A stretch of DNA of 64,000 nt from Saccharothrix carnea (GCF_003014735.1 NZ_PYAX01000002.1:1-64000); one strand, 5' to 3'. Counted from the first letter of the stretch, positions 51,904-61,461 are shown. The notes: a model not told the origin generated them from the letters alone. Made by a program: numbers and translations.

Positions 51904-52419
51904 ATGGCTGATGCGCGCGATCAGATCCTCGACGCGGCCGAGCGGTTGGTGATCGCGGGTCGGATACCGCCACCGCTGCAGGCCGTGGCGGACGAGGCCG
52001 GGGTGAGCAAGGGCGGGGTCCTCTACCACTTCACCACCCGAACGCTCTTGCACGGGCTCGTGCAGCGGGCGGTGCGGATGGCCGACACCCGGCTCCGTGC
52101 CGCCGCGGAGGCAGGCGTGATGGCCTCGACCTGGCTCCGGATGTCCGCGCCCGACGAACCTGAGCGGCGGCTGTTCCAGGCGATGCTGTCCATGCTGCGG
52201 GTCACCTCGGGCGGGGTCCTCGACCTGCCCGCCGAGGTCCGCGAAGCCGAGGTGCGCTGGGACGCCATGCTGGAGGCGGAGCTGGGAGACCCCGCACGGG
52301 CCCGGGTGGTCCGACTGATCGGCGACGGCCTCTTCTTCGCCGCGCTCACCGGACAGGCGCCGACGACCGGCGAGGTCGATGAGCTCGTGCGCCACCTCGG
52401 CCTGCCCGCGGCTCGATGA
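51904..52419 (+). CDS. TetR-family repressor
   Basis: 171 aa. The N-terminal HTH is 'RDQILDAAERLV', then 'LQAVADEAGVSKGGVLYHF', the classic TetR recognition helix. The C-terminal ligand-binding half is shorter than usual. There is almost no leader between the palindromic operator and the ATG. Its stop overlaps the start of the GAP-family membrane-protein gene (ATGA), so repressor and transporter are co-expressed and probably respond to a ligand handled by the transporter. Confidence 0.95.
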   Translation: MADARDQILDAAERLVIAGRIPPPLQAVADEAGVSKGGVLYHFTTRTLLHGLVQRAVRMADTRLRAAAEAGVMASTWLRMSAPDEPERRLFQAMLSMLRVTSGGVLDLPAEVREAEVRWDAMLEAELGDPARARVVRLIGDGLFFAALTGQAPTTGEVDELVRHLGLPAAR

Positions 52420-53081
52420 GCACCGCCCTGCTCGCCGGCATCGCCGGCTTGGCCCTGCTGGACGCGCTCAACCCGGCGACCATCGCCGGCGTGGCGCTGT
52501 TGCTGCTCTCACCGCTGCGCAGACCCCTGACGGCCGCGGCCCTGTTCGCGGTGGGAGCGTTCACCGCGGTGTTCGTCCTGGGGGTCGCGCTATTCCTGGG
52601 TGCGGGGTACGCGGCGGACGCGGTCACCGACGCGATGACGTGGCTGCGGCGCGGGGCGCTGCTGCTCGGCGCCTGCACGCTCATGGTGGCGGGCTTGCGT
52701 CGCTTGCGCCCTCGCACCCGCCCCGCCATCACCTTGCCGCGGTGGATCTCACCGTGGACCGCGGCGCCGCTGGGAGTGGTGGTGACCGGTGCGGACCTGC
52801 CCAACGCCTTCCCCTACTTCATCGCCGTCGAGCGGCTGGTCACGGCCGACATCGCCGTGGGGCAGGCGTTGCTCGTGCTCTCGGGCTACGCACTGGTCTA
52901 CTGCCTGCCGTGTCTGGTGCTGATCACGGCCGGAGCGGCAGCGGGGGACAGGGTGCGCCGCCGCCTCGACGGCGTCTACAGCAGGCTGGGCGCGGAGAAG
53001 GACCTGCCGGCCAACCCCCTCCTGGCCTCGCTGTGGCTCGGTCTCGTGTTCTGCCTGGTGGTGCTTGTGTTCCTCTGGTGA
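52416..53081 (+). CDS. GAP-family membrane protein (putative transporter)
   Basis: 221 aa with about six membrane segments (residues 5-30, 37-62, 75-92, 110-130, 147-170, 200-220). The opening 'LALLDALNPATIAGVALLLL' and 'VVVTGADLPNAFPYFIAVE' are characteristic of the GAP / Sap family, relatives of LysE-type exporters linked in mycobacteria to glycolipid export. It is under the TetR repressor encoded upstream. Substrate is unknown. Confidence 0.85.
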   Translation: MSTALLAGIAGLALLDALNPATIAGVALLLLSPLRRPLTAAALFAVGAFTAVFVLGVALFLGAGYAADAVTDAMTWLRRGALLLGACTLMVAGLRRLRPRTRPAITLPRWISPWTAAPLGVVVTGADLPNAFPYFIAVERLVTADIAVGQALLVLSGYALVYCLPCLVLITAGAAAGDRVRRRLDGVYSRLGAEKDLPANPLLASLWLGLVFCLVVLVFLW

Positions 53082-53345
53082 CCGGCCCTGATCGTCAGCG
53101 CGACCTCGGCCGAACCCGCCCACCACGAGCACGACGGCATCGCCAAACGGCCGTGGCCATCCCACCGCGACCCCCCATGGCCGCTGAACCCGACCCGCAA
53201 TCCGCCAAGCAGGTCCGGACAACCCGGTACCGAGCTGCCCGGACCTCTTGGCGGACCGCTGTCTCGTCCGACCGAGGACCGCCGGCGCGCTGACGCACCG
53301 GTTCCGGTTCGCCGCTGGCGGATCACCAGGACGAGGTCAGCGCCG

Positions 53346-53585
53346 TCACCGACTCCCCGCACCCCAGGCCGATTCGGCACCCCAGCTCGGCACGCCCCCC
53401 ACCGGGAGGCCCAATCGTTCCAGCAGCCGGACCGAGGGCGGTGACAAGGTCTCGCCCGGTCGCGGCCGGTCGAACCGGCCCGCTTCGGCCAGCACCACGT
53501 CGTAGCCCGCGCGGACGAGCGCGAGCGCGGCCGCGGAGCCCGCCGGACACGCCCCGGCCACCACGGCGTCGACCACGCCGCTCAC
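53346..53585 (-). pseudogene. N-terminal fragment of an FAD-dependent oxidoreductase
   Basis: About 79 codons read 'VVDAVVAGACPAGSAAALAL', 'VRAGYDVVLAEAGRFDRP', then 'RPGETLSPPSVRLLERLG'. This is the FAD-binding start of a flavoprotein of the halogenase / GoxB-like type. The dinucleotide loop reads GACPAG where GAGPAG is expected, and the frame stops after 79 residues of a protein normally over 350 long. The remainder is absent from both flanks, so this is a gene remnant. Confidence 0.65.
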
Positions 53586-53827
53586 CCGCCGCTCGTGACG
53601 GTCGGCGCTGCGGCTTCCGGCATCCTTCTCACGTTCGAGGTCCTCGCTGTCGGTCCTCACAGCATGGCCGACCCGCAACGGGGCCACCATCACCGGTGAC
53701 TCCAGGACCACGGTCTTGGCGGTCGGTTCGTGCATGGCGAGGGCGCTGGCCCGGACACCGGAGCCGGCCCAGGGGAGGGGTCGCGGTCCGGGTTCGTGGT
53801 GGCCCGGAACGACGCGCGGGTTTGGTG

Positions 53828-54757
53828 TCAGCCTTGGTCGACGAGGGTGGCGGGGATGGTGGTGGCGTCGTAGAGGTACCAGCGGTCGAAGCGGGTTTTG
53901 CGGTCCTCGAAGACGCGGCGGTTGACGCTGGTGTGGTCCGGGTCCGCGGAACCCTCGATGTAGGAGGCCATGACGTGGCGGCCTTCGCACCGGTCGCCGT
54001 TGCGGTACTTCTCGTAGCCCTCGCGGTGGCGCTGGTCGGTGCGTCGGAGGCTGACGTCGATCGGCACGTCGAGGAACAGCGCGGTGAACCGGTCGTAACC
54101 CTCGTCGCGCAACCGGTCCAGCCGCCGGTCCACCGAACCGTGGGTGCTCATGGTGGTGTCCCAGATGACGTTCTTGCGGCTGCGGGCGGCCATCCCGGCG
54201 ACCAGGCCGGCGATCACCGAGGCCTCCTCCTGGACCAGTTCCGAGCCCTCCAGCGGCGCGATCCCGTCGACCTGCGGGACCAGGCCGTGCTCGCACAGCT
54301 TCTCCTTGGCGTCGTCGGCGTTGAGCACCAGGTACCGGGACGGGTCCACCTCGGGATTCTGGTTCAGCGCCGTCGTCTTGCCCGCACCCGGCAGACCGCC
54401 GGTGAACAGCGCCTCGCCCTCGTCGGGAACCCACGAGCCCCGCGCGTACAGCTCCGCGGCGATCCGGCGCTGCTTCGCCGCGCGTTCGGGCAGCCAGTGG
54501 ACGCCGTCGCCGTTCACGGTGTGCGTGACCGAGGTGGCCCGGCCCTGCGCGAGCGCCTCGGCGACCTTGTCCTCGACCTCCCGGACGTGCGCGGCCCACT
54601 GCTCGTCGGTCAACGGCTCCAGCGTGCCGGGCCCACCGGCCGCCGCGGGGACCGGCGCGACGACCCACGACACCGCCACCAACACCACGACCGCGAGTCG
54701 CGACCACCACGGCCGCTCGGGCCTCACCGACGTCGCAACGATCTCCGCTCGGCGCAT
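53828..54757 (-). CDS. Zeta-toxin-like kinase with an N-terminal membrane signal
   Basis: 309 aa. P-loop GGLPGAGKTT is at 120-129, followed by 'YLVLNADDAKEKL', 'SELVQEEASVIAGLVAG', 'NVIWDTTMSTHGSVDRRL' and 'GYDRFTALFLDVPIDVSLRR', the zeta-toxin / polynucleotide-kinase-like layout. Zeta toxins phosphorylate UDP-N-acetylglucosamine. Unusually, residues 19-41 are a strongly hydrophobic segment ending 'PVPAAAGG' after a basic start, which looks like a signal peptide or anchor. An epsilon-type antitoxin gene is not visible next to it. A secreted or surface-anchored member would be expected to act outside or at the membrane; that is inference. Confidence 0.8.
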   Translation of the reverse strand: MRRAEIVATSVRPERPWWSRLAVVVLVAVSWVVAPVPAAAGGPGTLEPLTDEQWAAHVREVEDKVAEALAQGRATSVTHTVNGDGVHWLPERAAKQRRIAAELYARGSWVPDEGEALFTGGLPGAGKTTALNQNPEVDPSRYLVLNADDAKEKLCEHGLVPQVDGIAPLEGSELVQEEASVIAGLVAGMAARSRKNVIWDTTMSTHGSVDRRLDRLRDEGYDRFTALFLDVPIDVSLRRTDQRHREGYEKYRNGDRCEGRHVMASYIEGSADPDHTSVNRRVFEDRKTRFDRWYLYDATTIPATLVDQG

Positions 54758-54934
54758 GCTGTCCCCTTCAGGTGTCTTGGGACACCACCACCGGCATCCG
54801 GTGAACGCAGAGTCGTCCCACGACAGGGATTCGGCCAGCCGGCCGGCACCGCATCACCTGGGCAGGTGGTGCCGGTCCGAGGCGTCGGGTGAACGTCGGC
54901 ACGCACGGTCATCACCAGGATCGGGGAGGACGCC

Positions 54935-55063
54935 ATGGTCGTCGCCGGCGAGCACTTCCCGTTCTGCCCGGACAACATCCGGCAGGCAGAAGCGCCCGCC
55001 ACTCTGGCCGCCTACGCCGACCGCCTCGTGAACGACCACTCGTGGACGCTCTGGTGGGACTGA
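54935..55063 (+). CDS. 42-residue ORF with a Trp-rich C-terminus
   Basis: The ATG at 54935 follows GGGGAGGA by 4 bases. The product begins MVVAGEHFPFCPDNIRQAEA and ends 'RLVNDHSWTLWWD'. A well-formed ribosome-binding site and balanced composition support translation. It lies divergent from the zeta-toxin gene and converges on the KASIII gene. Size and aromatic tail are compatible with a ribosomal peptide scaffold or small regulatory protein, but no family is recognised. The repeat peptide of this window also ends in Trp-Asp, which may be coincidence. Confidence 0.5.
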   Translation: MVVAGEHFPFCPDNIRQAEAPATLAAYADRLVNDHSWTLWWD

Positions 55064-55126
55064 CGTCCCGTGGTTCGCACCCGCTTACCGTGGAGGCCGG
55101 CCGCTGACCGACACGATCACCGGTCG

Positions 55127-56107
55127 TCACAACAGGTGAGTGCCGGTGTCCGTGCCGCCGACCTCCACCAGGACCGCACTCCACGCCGCCGTCGGGCTGG
55201 TGTCCAGCAGCACCACCCGGCTGCCGGGCGGCACGTCGGCGGTGTGCAGGTTGTGGAACGTGTCGTTCGGCCCCAGGTGGCCATAGCGGGCGAGGTTGTC
55301 GCCGCACGACGGTGCCAGCGGGTGGCCGAGGATGTCGACGTAGTTGCGGTGCGAGGGCGCGGACAGGTTCTGCGCCACGTAGCACGTCACGTCGGCGGGG
55401 CTCAGGGCGTTGCGGTCCAGGATGCGGGCGGTGAGGTCGCGCAGGCGGTTGCGGGTCTCCACCGCGAGGCGGAACGAGTAGGTGGCCGGGTCGGCGCACT
55501 CCTCCCGCCACTCGCGGAACGGGCGGTCGCGGTACGGCACGCGGAAGAGGTCGGCGTAGTCGCCGTTGGTCTCCAACAGCACGTCGCGGATGCGGGTGTC
55601 GCCGGACCTGGTCAGCACCAGCGCCCCGCCGCTGTCGCCGTTGATCGTCACGGGGTGGCGGTAGCGGCGCGAGGTGGCGGGTTTGCTGCCGTGCGCCACG
55701 AGCACGGTCCGCACGTCGGGGTCGCGCAGCAGACCCGCGGCGGTGAGCAGGGCCGGGGTGAGCGACGTGCAGCCGAGCCCGCCGACGGAGAACGCCATCG
55801 CCCGGCGCGCGCCGAGGGCGGCCTGCAGTCGGGTGGCGTCGGAGCTGATCAGCGTTTCGGGCGCGCGTGCCTCCACGGTGATCACCACGTCGACCTCGGC
55901 CTCGGAGACCGACGCCGACGCCAACGCGCGTCGGGCGGCCACGACGGCCAGGTCGGTGGCACCGGCCGACTCGGCCACCGCGACGCTCCCGATGCCCAGC
56001 GCCGGCCACACCGCCCGTTCGGCGTCGGCCAGGTCCGCCCACTCGGGCAACTCCCCGATCGGCACGGGGTCGCCCAGGCACCAGCCCGAGCCCGCGAGCG
56101 CGATCAC
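55127..56107 (-). CDS. KASIII-like ketosynthase / acyltransferase
   Basis: 326 aa from a GTG overlapping the stop of the hybrid PKS-NRPS gene (GTGA). The thiolase fold is recognisable: 'VDVVITVEARAPETLISSDA', the active-site Cys113 in 'SVGGLGCTSLTPALL', then 'VAQNLSAPSHRNYVDIL' and 'GHLGPNDTFHNLH', which replace the usual HQAN and N-GN motifs. Divergent His/Asn motifs point to a chain-releasing or ester-forming member rather than a fatty-acid initiator. As the last gene of the operon it may off-load the product of the carrier-bound assembly line encoded upstream. Confidence 0.8.
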   Translation of the reverse strand: MIALAGSGWCLGDPVPIGELPEWADLADAERAVWPALGIGSVAVAESAGATDLAVVAARRALASASVSEAEVDVVITVEARAPETLISSDATRLQAALGARRAMAFSVGGLGCTSLTPALLTAAGLLRDPDVRTVLVAHGSKPATSRRYRHPVTINGDSGGALVLTRSGDTRIRDVLLETNGDYADLFRVPYRDRPFREWREECADPATYSFRLAVETRNRLRDLTARILDRNALSPADVTCYVAQNLSAPSHRNYVDILGHPLAPSCGDNLARYGHLGPNDTFHNLHTADVPPGSRVVLLDTSPTAAWSAVLVEVGGTDTGTHLL

Positions 56108-59100
56108 GCCAGCTCGCCGTAGGCGGAGGTGATCGCTTCGGCCAGTGCCTCCACTTCGGACTGTCCGAAGTCGACCAGGCTGTTGACCTCCAGGCGCTGC
56201 TCGCCGTCGCGCTCCGACACCGCGATGATCAACGGGAACCACGAGGTCATGCCCCGTTTGAGGTTCACCGACAGGTCCCACCGCGTCCGCAGCAGGCCGA
56301 TGCCCGAGTCGAAGGCCGCCAGGTCCCCCGGCACGTGCACCAGCAGTACCCGCGGCTCGGGCAGGGCGCGCAGCCGACCGACCTCCGGCCCGTGGGGCGA
56401 CAGGTGCCGCAGCACGCCGTAGCCCACGCCGTCGTTCGGCACGGACCGGGCGCGGTCGACCGCCGTGGCCAACGTGTCCTGCGCGCCTGCGGTCACGGGC
56501 AGTGCCACGGGGTGCAGGCTGGTGAACCACCCGATCGACGGTCCCCGCCCGGCGTGCCGGTAGACGTTGGGCGTCGCCTCGCCTTCCAGCATCAGGTAAG
56601 CACCCTCCTCACCGCGCCAGCGGGCCAGGCCGGTGGCGACCGCGCACAACGCGACCTCCCGCCCCGAGGCGTCCGGGGTCGACACCGCCGGCAGCGAGCG
56701 GTGCACCAGGCCGGTCCCGCCCGGTCCGGTCAGGGTGCCGAACGACGCGCCCTCGCGCAGGACCGCGGTCCAGTACCCCACCTCACCCGCGACCTCGTCG
56801 GAGGACGCCATGTCGTGCAGCCGCCACGCCCACTCCCGCCACCCGGCCGCCGCCGGGCGGGGCGTCGCGGCACGGCCCGCCGCCACGTCGGCGAGCAGCG
56901 CGTCGAGGTCGTCCATCAGCACGACGGTGGACATGTTGTCGAATACGAAGTGGTGCACCAGGAGCACCAGCAGCCCGCCGCGCCGGTGGCCGCGCTCGTA
57001 GTAGCGGGCGCGGGCGACCGGTCCGCGGTCCAGGTCGAGGTCGTCCTTCAACGCCCGGCAGTCGGCCTCCACCACCTCGCGCTCGTCGCCCGGTGGGAGG
57101 AACACGACGTCGAACGGCACCTCCGCGTCCGGCCGGCACTCCACCCGCGTGCCGACGGCGTTGCGCCGGAAGCGGTAGCGCAGCGGTTCGTGCCGCGCGA
57201 CGAGGTGTCGCAGGGCGGTGCGGACGTGGTCGGCGGTGATGTCGGGGGACGTCAGTTCCAGCGCGTGCACCTCGACCAGGTCACCGCGCCGTTCGGGCAG
57301 GTGCTCCAGGAAGCTGCGCATGATCGGCGTCAGCGGGATCGGCCGCTCGTCCACGGGCTCGGCTTCGGGCGCGATCACCGGGGTGTCGGCTCGGTGGGCG
57401 ACGACGGCGGGTGCCGCGGCGGGAGCGCCGTCGACCACGGCCGCCGCCGCCAAGCCGCCCAAGGTCTGGTGCTGCAACAACTGCTGCGGCGTGATGTGCA
57501 CGCCGGCCTTGGCCGCCCGTGCCGCCACCCGCACGCCGAGGACGGAGTCACCGCCCAGGGCGAAGAAGTTGTCTTCCGCCGACACGGTGTCCACGCCGAG
57601 CAGGTCGGCGCAGATGGCGCCCAGCACCTCCACGGCCTTGGTCGGAGCAGTGCTCGTCACGGGTACCTCCGCATCACCGGTCAGGTCGTCCAGCCGCACG
57701 TCAGGGTCCGCCGCCACCCGCGCGACGATCGCGGGCAGCCACGACGCCAGCCGGTCGGCGGTCTCCCGGTCGTACAGCGCGGTGGCGAACTCGACGTAGC
57801 CGCTCATGGCGCTCGTGCCCTGGTCCACGACGCCGAAGGTCAGGTCGAACTTCGCGGTGCCGGGCGCGATGCCGGCGATGGCACCGTCCAGGTAGCGCGA
57901 GCACGGCAGGCCGGCCAGTTCGGCGGTCGCCTGCGGCACGTTCTGGTAGGTGTAGACGACGTCGAACAGCGGGTGCCGCGCCGGGTCGCGTCGGCCCAGC
58001 ACGTCGGCGACGATCTTCTCCAGCGGCACCTCCTCGTGGTCGAGCACGTCGGCCACGGTGCGCGCGCAACGCTGGACGAGATCGCGGAACCGCGCTTCGC
58101 CGCGCACGGGCGTGCGGAACGGCAGCACGTTGTTGAAGTAGCCGATCAGGTCGTGGGAGGCCGGGTCGACCCGGCCGGACGTGGCCACGCCCACCACCAC
58201 GTCGGTGAGCCGTCCCCAGCGGTGCAGCAGGGCGTCGACCACGGCGAGCATGGTGACGAACGTGGTGACGCCCAGGCGCCTGCTCAGCGCCCGGACCGCT
58301 TCGGCGTCCCGCGCACCTATCTCGAACTCCACCATCGCGCCCGCGAACGAGCGCGTGGCGGGCCGCGGCCGGTCCAGCGGCAGTTCCGGTGACCGCAGCC
58401 CGGCCAGTTGCGACCGCCAGAACCGGAGGTCGGCCTCCAGCGCGCCGCCGGCGAACCGGCGGCGTTGCTGTTCGGCGAAGTCGGCGTACTGCGCGGTGAG
58501 CACGGGCAGGTCGGGCTCGCGGCCGGCCAGCGCGGCCAGGTACAGCTCGGTGAAGTCGCGGAAGAACACCGTGGGCGACCAGCCGTCGAAGACGATGTGG
58601 TGGTAGCTCCACATCAGCACGTGGTCCTCTTCGGCCAGGCGCACCAACGTGGTCCGCACCAGCGGTCCCGCGGCGAGGTCGAACGGTCGCTGGGCCTCCT
58701 CGTCCACCACCCGCCGCGCCTGGCGGTGGCGTTCGGCTTCCGGCAGCCCGCTGAGGTCGATCACGATGACCTCGGGTTCTTCCTCGCGCACGTACGCCCG
58801 CGGCACGCCGTCGTCGTCGGCCGCGACGCGGGTGCGCAGCACTTCGTGCCTGGCGAGGATGCCGCGCACGGCGGCGACGAGCGCGGTCCGGTCGAGCGGT
58901 CCGGTCAGCCGCAAGTCGTGCGGGATGTTGTAGAGGGGGGTGCCGGGGTCGAGGTGGTCGAGGTACCACAGCTGCTCCTGGCCGAACGACACCGGCAGCG
59001 CACCGCCGCGCGGCACCAGCACCATCGGCGCGGGCCCGCTCGTCCCACCCTCGTCGCGCAGTTCGGCCACGCGTCCGGCGAGTCCGCGCACGGTCGGGTG

Positions 59101-61461
59101 GGCGTAGAGGTCGGCGAAGGTGAGGCGCACGGCGAAGTCCCGCTCCAACGCGCGCAGCACGCTGATCCCGGCGATGGACGTGCCGCCGAGGGCGAAGTAG
59201 TCCGAGTCCGGGGTGAGCCCTTCCGCGCCCAGCACCTCCTGCCACACCTCGGCCACCCGGTCCTCGGGAGCGGCGCCGGTCCTCGGTCGGGCGACCTCCG
59301 GCGCCGGGTGGGTGACCTGGACCGGGCCGAGGGGGCGGCACCAGCAGCGCACCGGCTCGAACGGGTAGGTCGGCGCCTCGATGCGGGGGACGGCGGTGTC
59401 GGCGTAGTGCGCGTCCCAGTCGATCCGCGCGCCGAGCCGGTACAGGGCGCCGAGCTGGCGCAGCACGCCCCGCCGCCCCGGCACGGAGAACAGCTCCACG
59501 CACGGCAGGTCCGGTCGGAGGCGGCGGATCTCGCGGACGAGCACGCCGTTGCCGCCCAGGTCCACCAGCACCGCCTGGTCGGCGGCGAACCGCTCGACCA
59601 CCCGTCCGAGGCGGGTGCGGTCCAGGTCGGAGGTCAGTCCCAGCTCCGCGGCGGCGGTGACGGCGTCCGGCACGGACAGCTCACCGCGGGCCACCCGCAC
59701 CGCGAGGTTGCCGGCGCCCGAGCCGACCAGGTGCGCGTCCCGCACGCCGAGTCCCCGTGCCAGGTCGAGCAACGCGGTCTGCGCCACGACCAGCCGGGCG
59801 GCGGACGCCTCGGGCAGCGTCACGGCGGCCAGCGCGGGGAACGACGAGGCCAGCTCCGCCCACGTGGCGTCGTCGGGCGCGGCGTCGCCCGGCAACAACA
59901 CCACCACCGGCCGGTCGTCGGGCACCGCGGCGTCCGGCGGCACGGCCGATCGCAGCGCCTCGACCAGCTCCTCCCCGCTCTCCACCGCGAACGCGCCGCG
60001 GAACGCGTGGTCGTCGCGGCCCCGGTTCATCGCGTGCGCCACGGTCCGCAGGGCGTGCCCGGTGCGTTCGACGAAGTCGGCGAGCCGGTCGCAGTAGGCC
60101 TGGAACGCGGCCGCGGACTTCGCCGACACGGTCACCAGCTCCACGCCGGACTCCGGCTCCGGCGCCACCCGCGCGGGCGGCTGCTCCAGCACCGCGTGCA
60201 CGTTCGTGCCGGTCATGCCCAGCGCGGTCACGCCGGCCCGCCGCGGCACGCCGTCGCGTCCGGGCCACGGCCGGTGCCCGGGGTTGACGTGCACCGGCCC
60301 GGACAGGTCGAGCATCGGGTTGGGCGAGGTGAAGTTGGCGGTCGGGTACAGCACGCCGCGCCCCACCGACAGCAGCGCCTTGAGCAGCCCGGCCATGCCC
60401 GCGGCGCCATCGAGGTGGCCGACGTTGCCCTTGACCGAGCCGATCGCGGCGCCCGGCGCGGGCACACCGGCCGCGGTGAACGCCTCGCGCAGGGCGTCCA
60501 CCTCGATCACGTCGCCCAGGGGCGTGGCCGAGCCGTGGCACTCCACGTAGGCGATCGTGGCCGGGTCGACGTCGGCGTCGCGCCAGGCCTGGTGCAGCAC
60601 CTCGGTCTGCGCGATGCGGCTGGGCGCGCTGAGCCCGACCATGCGGTGGCCGTTGTGGTTGACCGCGATGCCCTTCACCACGGCCCGGATCGGGTCGCCC
60701 GCCGCCACCGCGTCCCGCAGCCGGCGCAGCAGCACGACCGCGCCGCCCTCGCCCGCCAGGGCGCCGGTGGACCGCTCGTCGAACGGCCGGCACCGGCCGT
60801 CGGTGGACTCCACGCCCCGGACCGGGCTGTGGGTCTGCTCGGTGAGCAGCACGGGCCGCACGCTGACACCACCCGCCAACGCCAGGTCTGCGGTGCCGTG
60901 GCGCAACGCGTCCACCGCGCCGGCCAACGCGGTGAGGCTGCTGCTGCACGCCGTGTCCACGACGTACGCCGGTCCGGTGAGGTCCAGGTGGTAGGAGACG
61001 CGGGCGGCGGAGGAAGCCGACAGCGCGCCGAGCGTCTGGTGCGGGTCCTCGCCCTGGTAGAGGGTTTCGTAGTCGGACTGCGAGTGCCCGAGCACGACGG
61101 CGGTGCGCGACCCGCGCAGCGAACCCGGTGCCAGGCAGGCGTTCTCGATCGCCTCGTGCGCGAGTTGGAGCAGCAGCCGCTGGTGGGGGTCCATCATCTC
61201 GGCCTCGCGGCGGGAGATGCCGAAGAACCGGTGGTCGAACAGGTCGATCCGGTCCAGGTAGGCCATCGGCAGGTACCGGGTGCCGGTGGTGCCGCCGGTG
61301 TGCCGCACGCGGGTCGGCGACGGTTGCCCGATCAGGTCGGTACCCTCGGCCAGCAGCCGGTGCAGGTCGTCCGGTCCGGTGGGGCCGTCGAGGCCGGGCA
61401 CCAGCGCGGCGACCCCGATGATGGCGATGTCCTCGTCCCGCACGGCTGCCTCCGTCGTCAC
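56104..61461 (-). CDS. Hybrid KS-(AT remnant)-T-C-T-E-like megasynthase without A domain
   Basis: 1785 aa. KS: Cys172 in 'VDTACSSSL', His309 in 'ECHGSATPLGD' (normally EAHGTGT) and His349 in 'KGNVGHL'. Residues about 515-705 keep only a shrunken AT; its GHSxGE is replaced by 'GSGAGN'. Then a carrier (Ser762, 'GGTS'), a C domain (HHIVFDG, 954-960), a carrier (Ser1306, 'GGDS') and a terminal C/E-type domain with 'HHFVFDN' (1503-1509) and an E-like 'IGWFTSLHPV' near 1640. No adenylation domain is present. Carriers must therefore be loaded in trans, or one may be passive. It overlaps the upstream NRPS gene by 4 bases and is followed by the KASIII gene. Confidence 0.92.
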   Translation of the reverse strand: MTTEAAVRDEDIAIIGVAALVPGLDGPTGPDDLHRLLAEGTDLIGQPSPTRVRHTGGTTGTRYLPMAYLDRIDLFDHRFFGISRREAEMMDPHQRLLLQLAHEAIENACLAPGSLRGSRTAVVLGHSQSDYETLYQGEDPHQTLGALSASSAARVSYHLDLTGPAYVVDTACSSSLTALAGAVDALRHGTADLALAGGVSVRPVLLTEQTHSPVRGVESTDGRCRPFDERSTGALAGEGGAVVLLRRLRDAVAAGDPIRAVVKGIAVNHNGHRMVGLSAPSRIAQTEVLHQAWRDADVDPATIAYVECHGSATPLGDVIEVDALREAFTAAGVPAPGAAIGSVKGNVGHLDGAAGMAGLLKALLSVGRGVLYPTANFTSPNPMLDLSGPVHVNPGHRPWPGRDGVPRRAGVTALGMTGTNVHAVLEQPPARVAPEPESGVELVTVSAKSAAAFQAYCDRLADFVERTGHALRTVAHAMNRGRDDHAFRGAFAVESGEELVEALRSAVPPDAAVPDDRPVVVLLPGDAAPDDATWAELASSFPALAAVTLPEASAARLVVAQTALLDLARGLGVRDAHLVGSGAGNLAVRVARGELSVPDAVTAAAELGLTSDLDRTRLGRVVERFAADQAVLVDLGGNGVLVREIRRLRPDLPCVELFSVPGRRGVLRQLGALYRLGARIDWDAHYADTAVPRIEAPTYPFEPVRCWCRPLGPVQVTHPAPEVARPRTGAAPEDRVAEVWQEVLGAEGLTPDSDYFALGGTSIAGISVLRALERDFAVRLTFADLYAHPTVRGLAGRVAELRDEGGTSGPAPMVLVPRGGALPVSFGQEQLWYLDHLDPGTPLYNIPHDLRLTGPLDRTALVAAVRGILARHEVLRTRVAADDDGVPRAYVREEEPEVIVIDLSGLPEAERHRQARRVVDEEAQRPFDLAAGPLVRTTLVRLAEEDHVLMWSYHHIVFDGWSPTVFFRDFTELYLAALAGREPDLPVLTAQYADFAEQQRRRFAGGALEADLRFWRSQLAGLRSPELPLDRPRPATRSFAGAMVEFEIGARDAEAVRALSRRLGVTTFVTMLAVVDALLHRWGRLTDVVVGVATSGRVDPASHDLIGYFNNVLPFRTPVRGEARFRDLVQRCARTVADVLDHEEVPLEKIVADVLGRRDPARHPLFDVVYTYQNVPQATAELAGLPCSRYLDGAIAGIAPGTAKFDLTFGVVDQGTSAMSGYVEFATALYDRETADRLASWLPAIVARVAADPDVRLDDLTGDAEVPVTSTAPTKAVEVLGAICADLLGVDTVSAEDNFFALGGDSVLGVRVAARAAKAGVHITPQQLLQHQTLGGLAAAAVVDGAPAAAPAVVAHRADTPVIAPEAEPVDERPIPLTPIMRSFLEHLPERRGDLVEVHALELTSPDITADHVRTALRHLVARHEPLRYRFRRNAVGTRVECRPDAEVPFDVVFLPPGDEREVVEADCRALKDDLDLDRGPVARARYYERGHRRGGLLVLLVHHFVFDNMSTVVLMDDLDALLADVAAGRAATPRPAAAGWREWAWRLHDMASSDEVAGEVGYWTAVLREGASFGTLTGPGGTGLVHRSLPAVSTPDASGREVALCAVATGLARWRGEEGAYLMLEGEATPNVYRHAGRGPSIGWFTSLHPVALPVTAGAQDTLATAVDRARSVPNDGVGYGVLRHLSPHGPEVGRLRALPEPRVLLVHVPGDLAAFDSGIGLLRTRWDLSVNLKRGMTSWFPLIIAVSERDGEQRLEVNSLVDFGQSEVEALAEAITSAYGELA

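Noticed and set aside
53346..54710. 454-codon leftward frame joining the zeta-toxin region to the flavoprotein fragment
   Set aside because: Only its last 79 codons show flavoprotein motifs; the rest is out of frame with the zeta-toxin gene.
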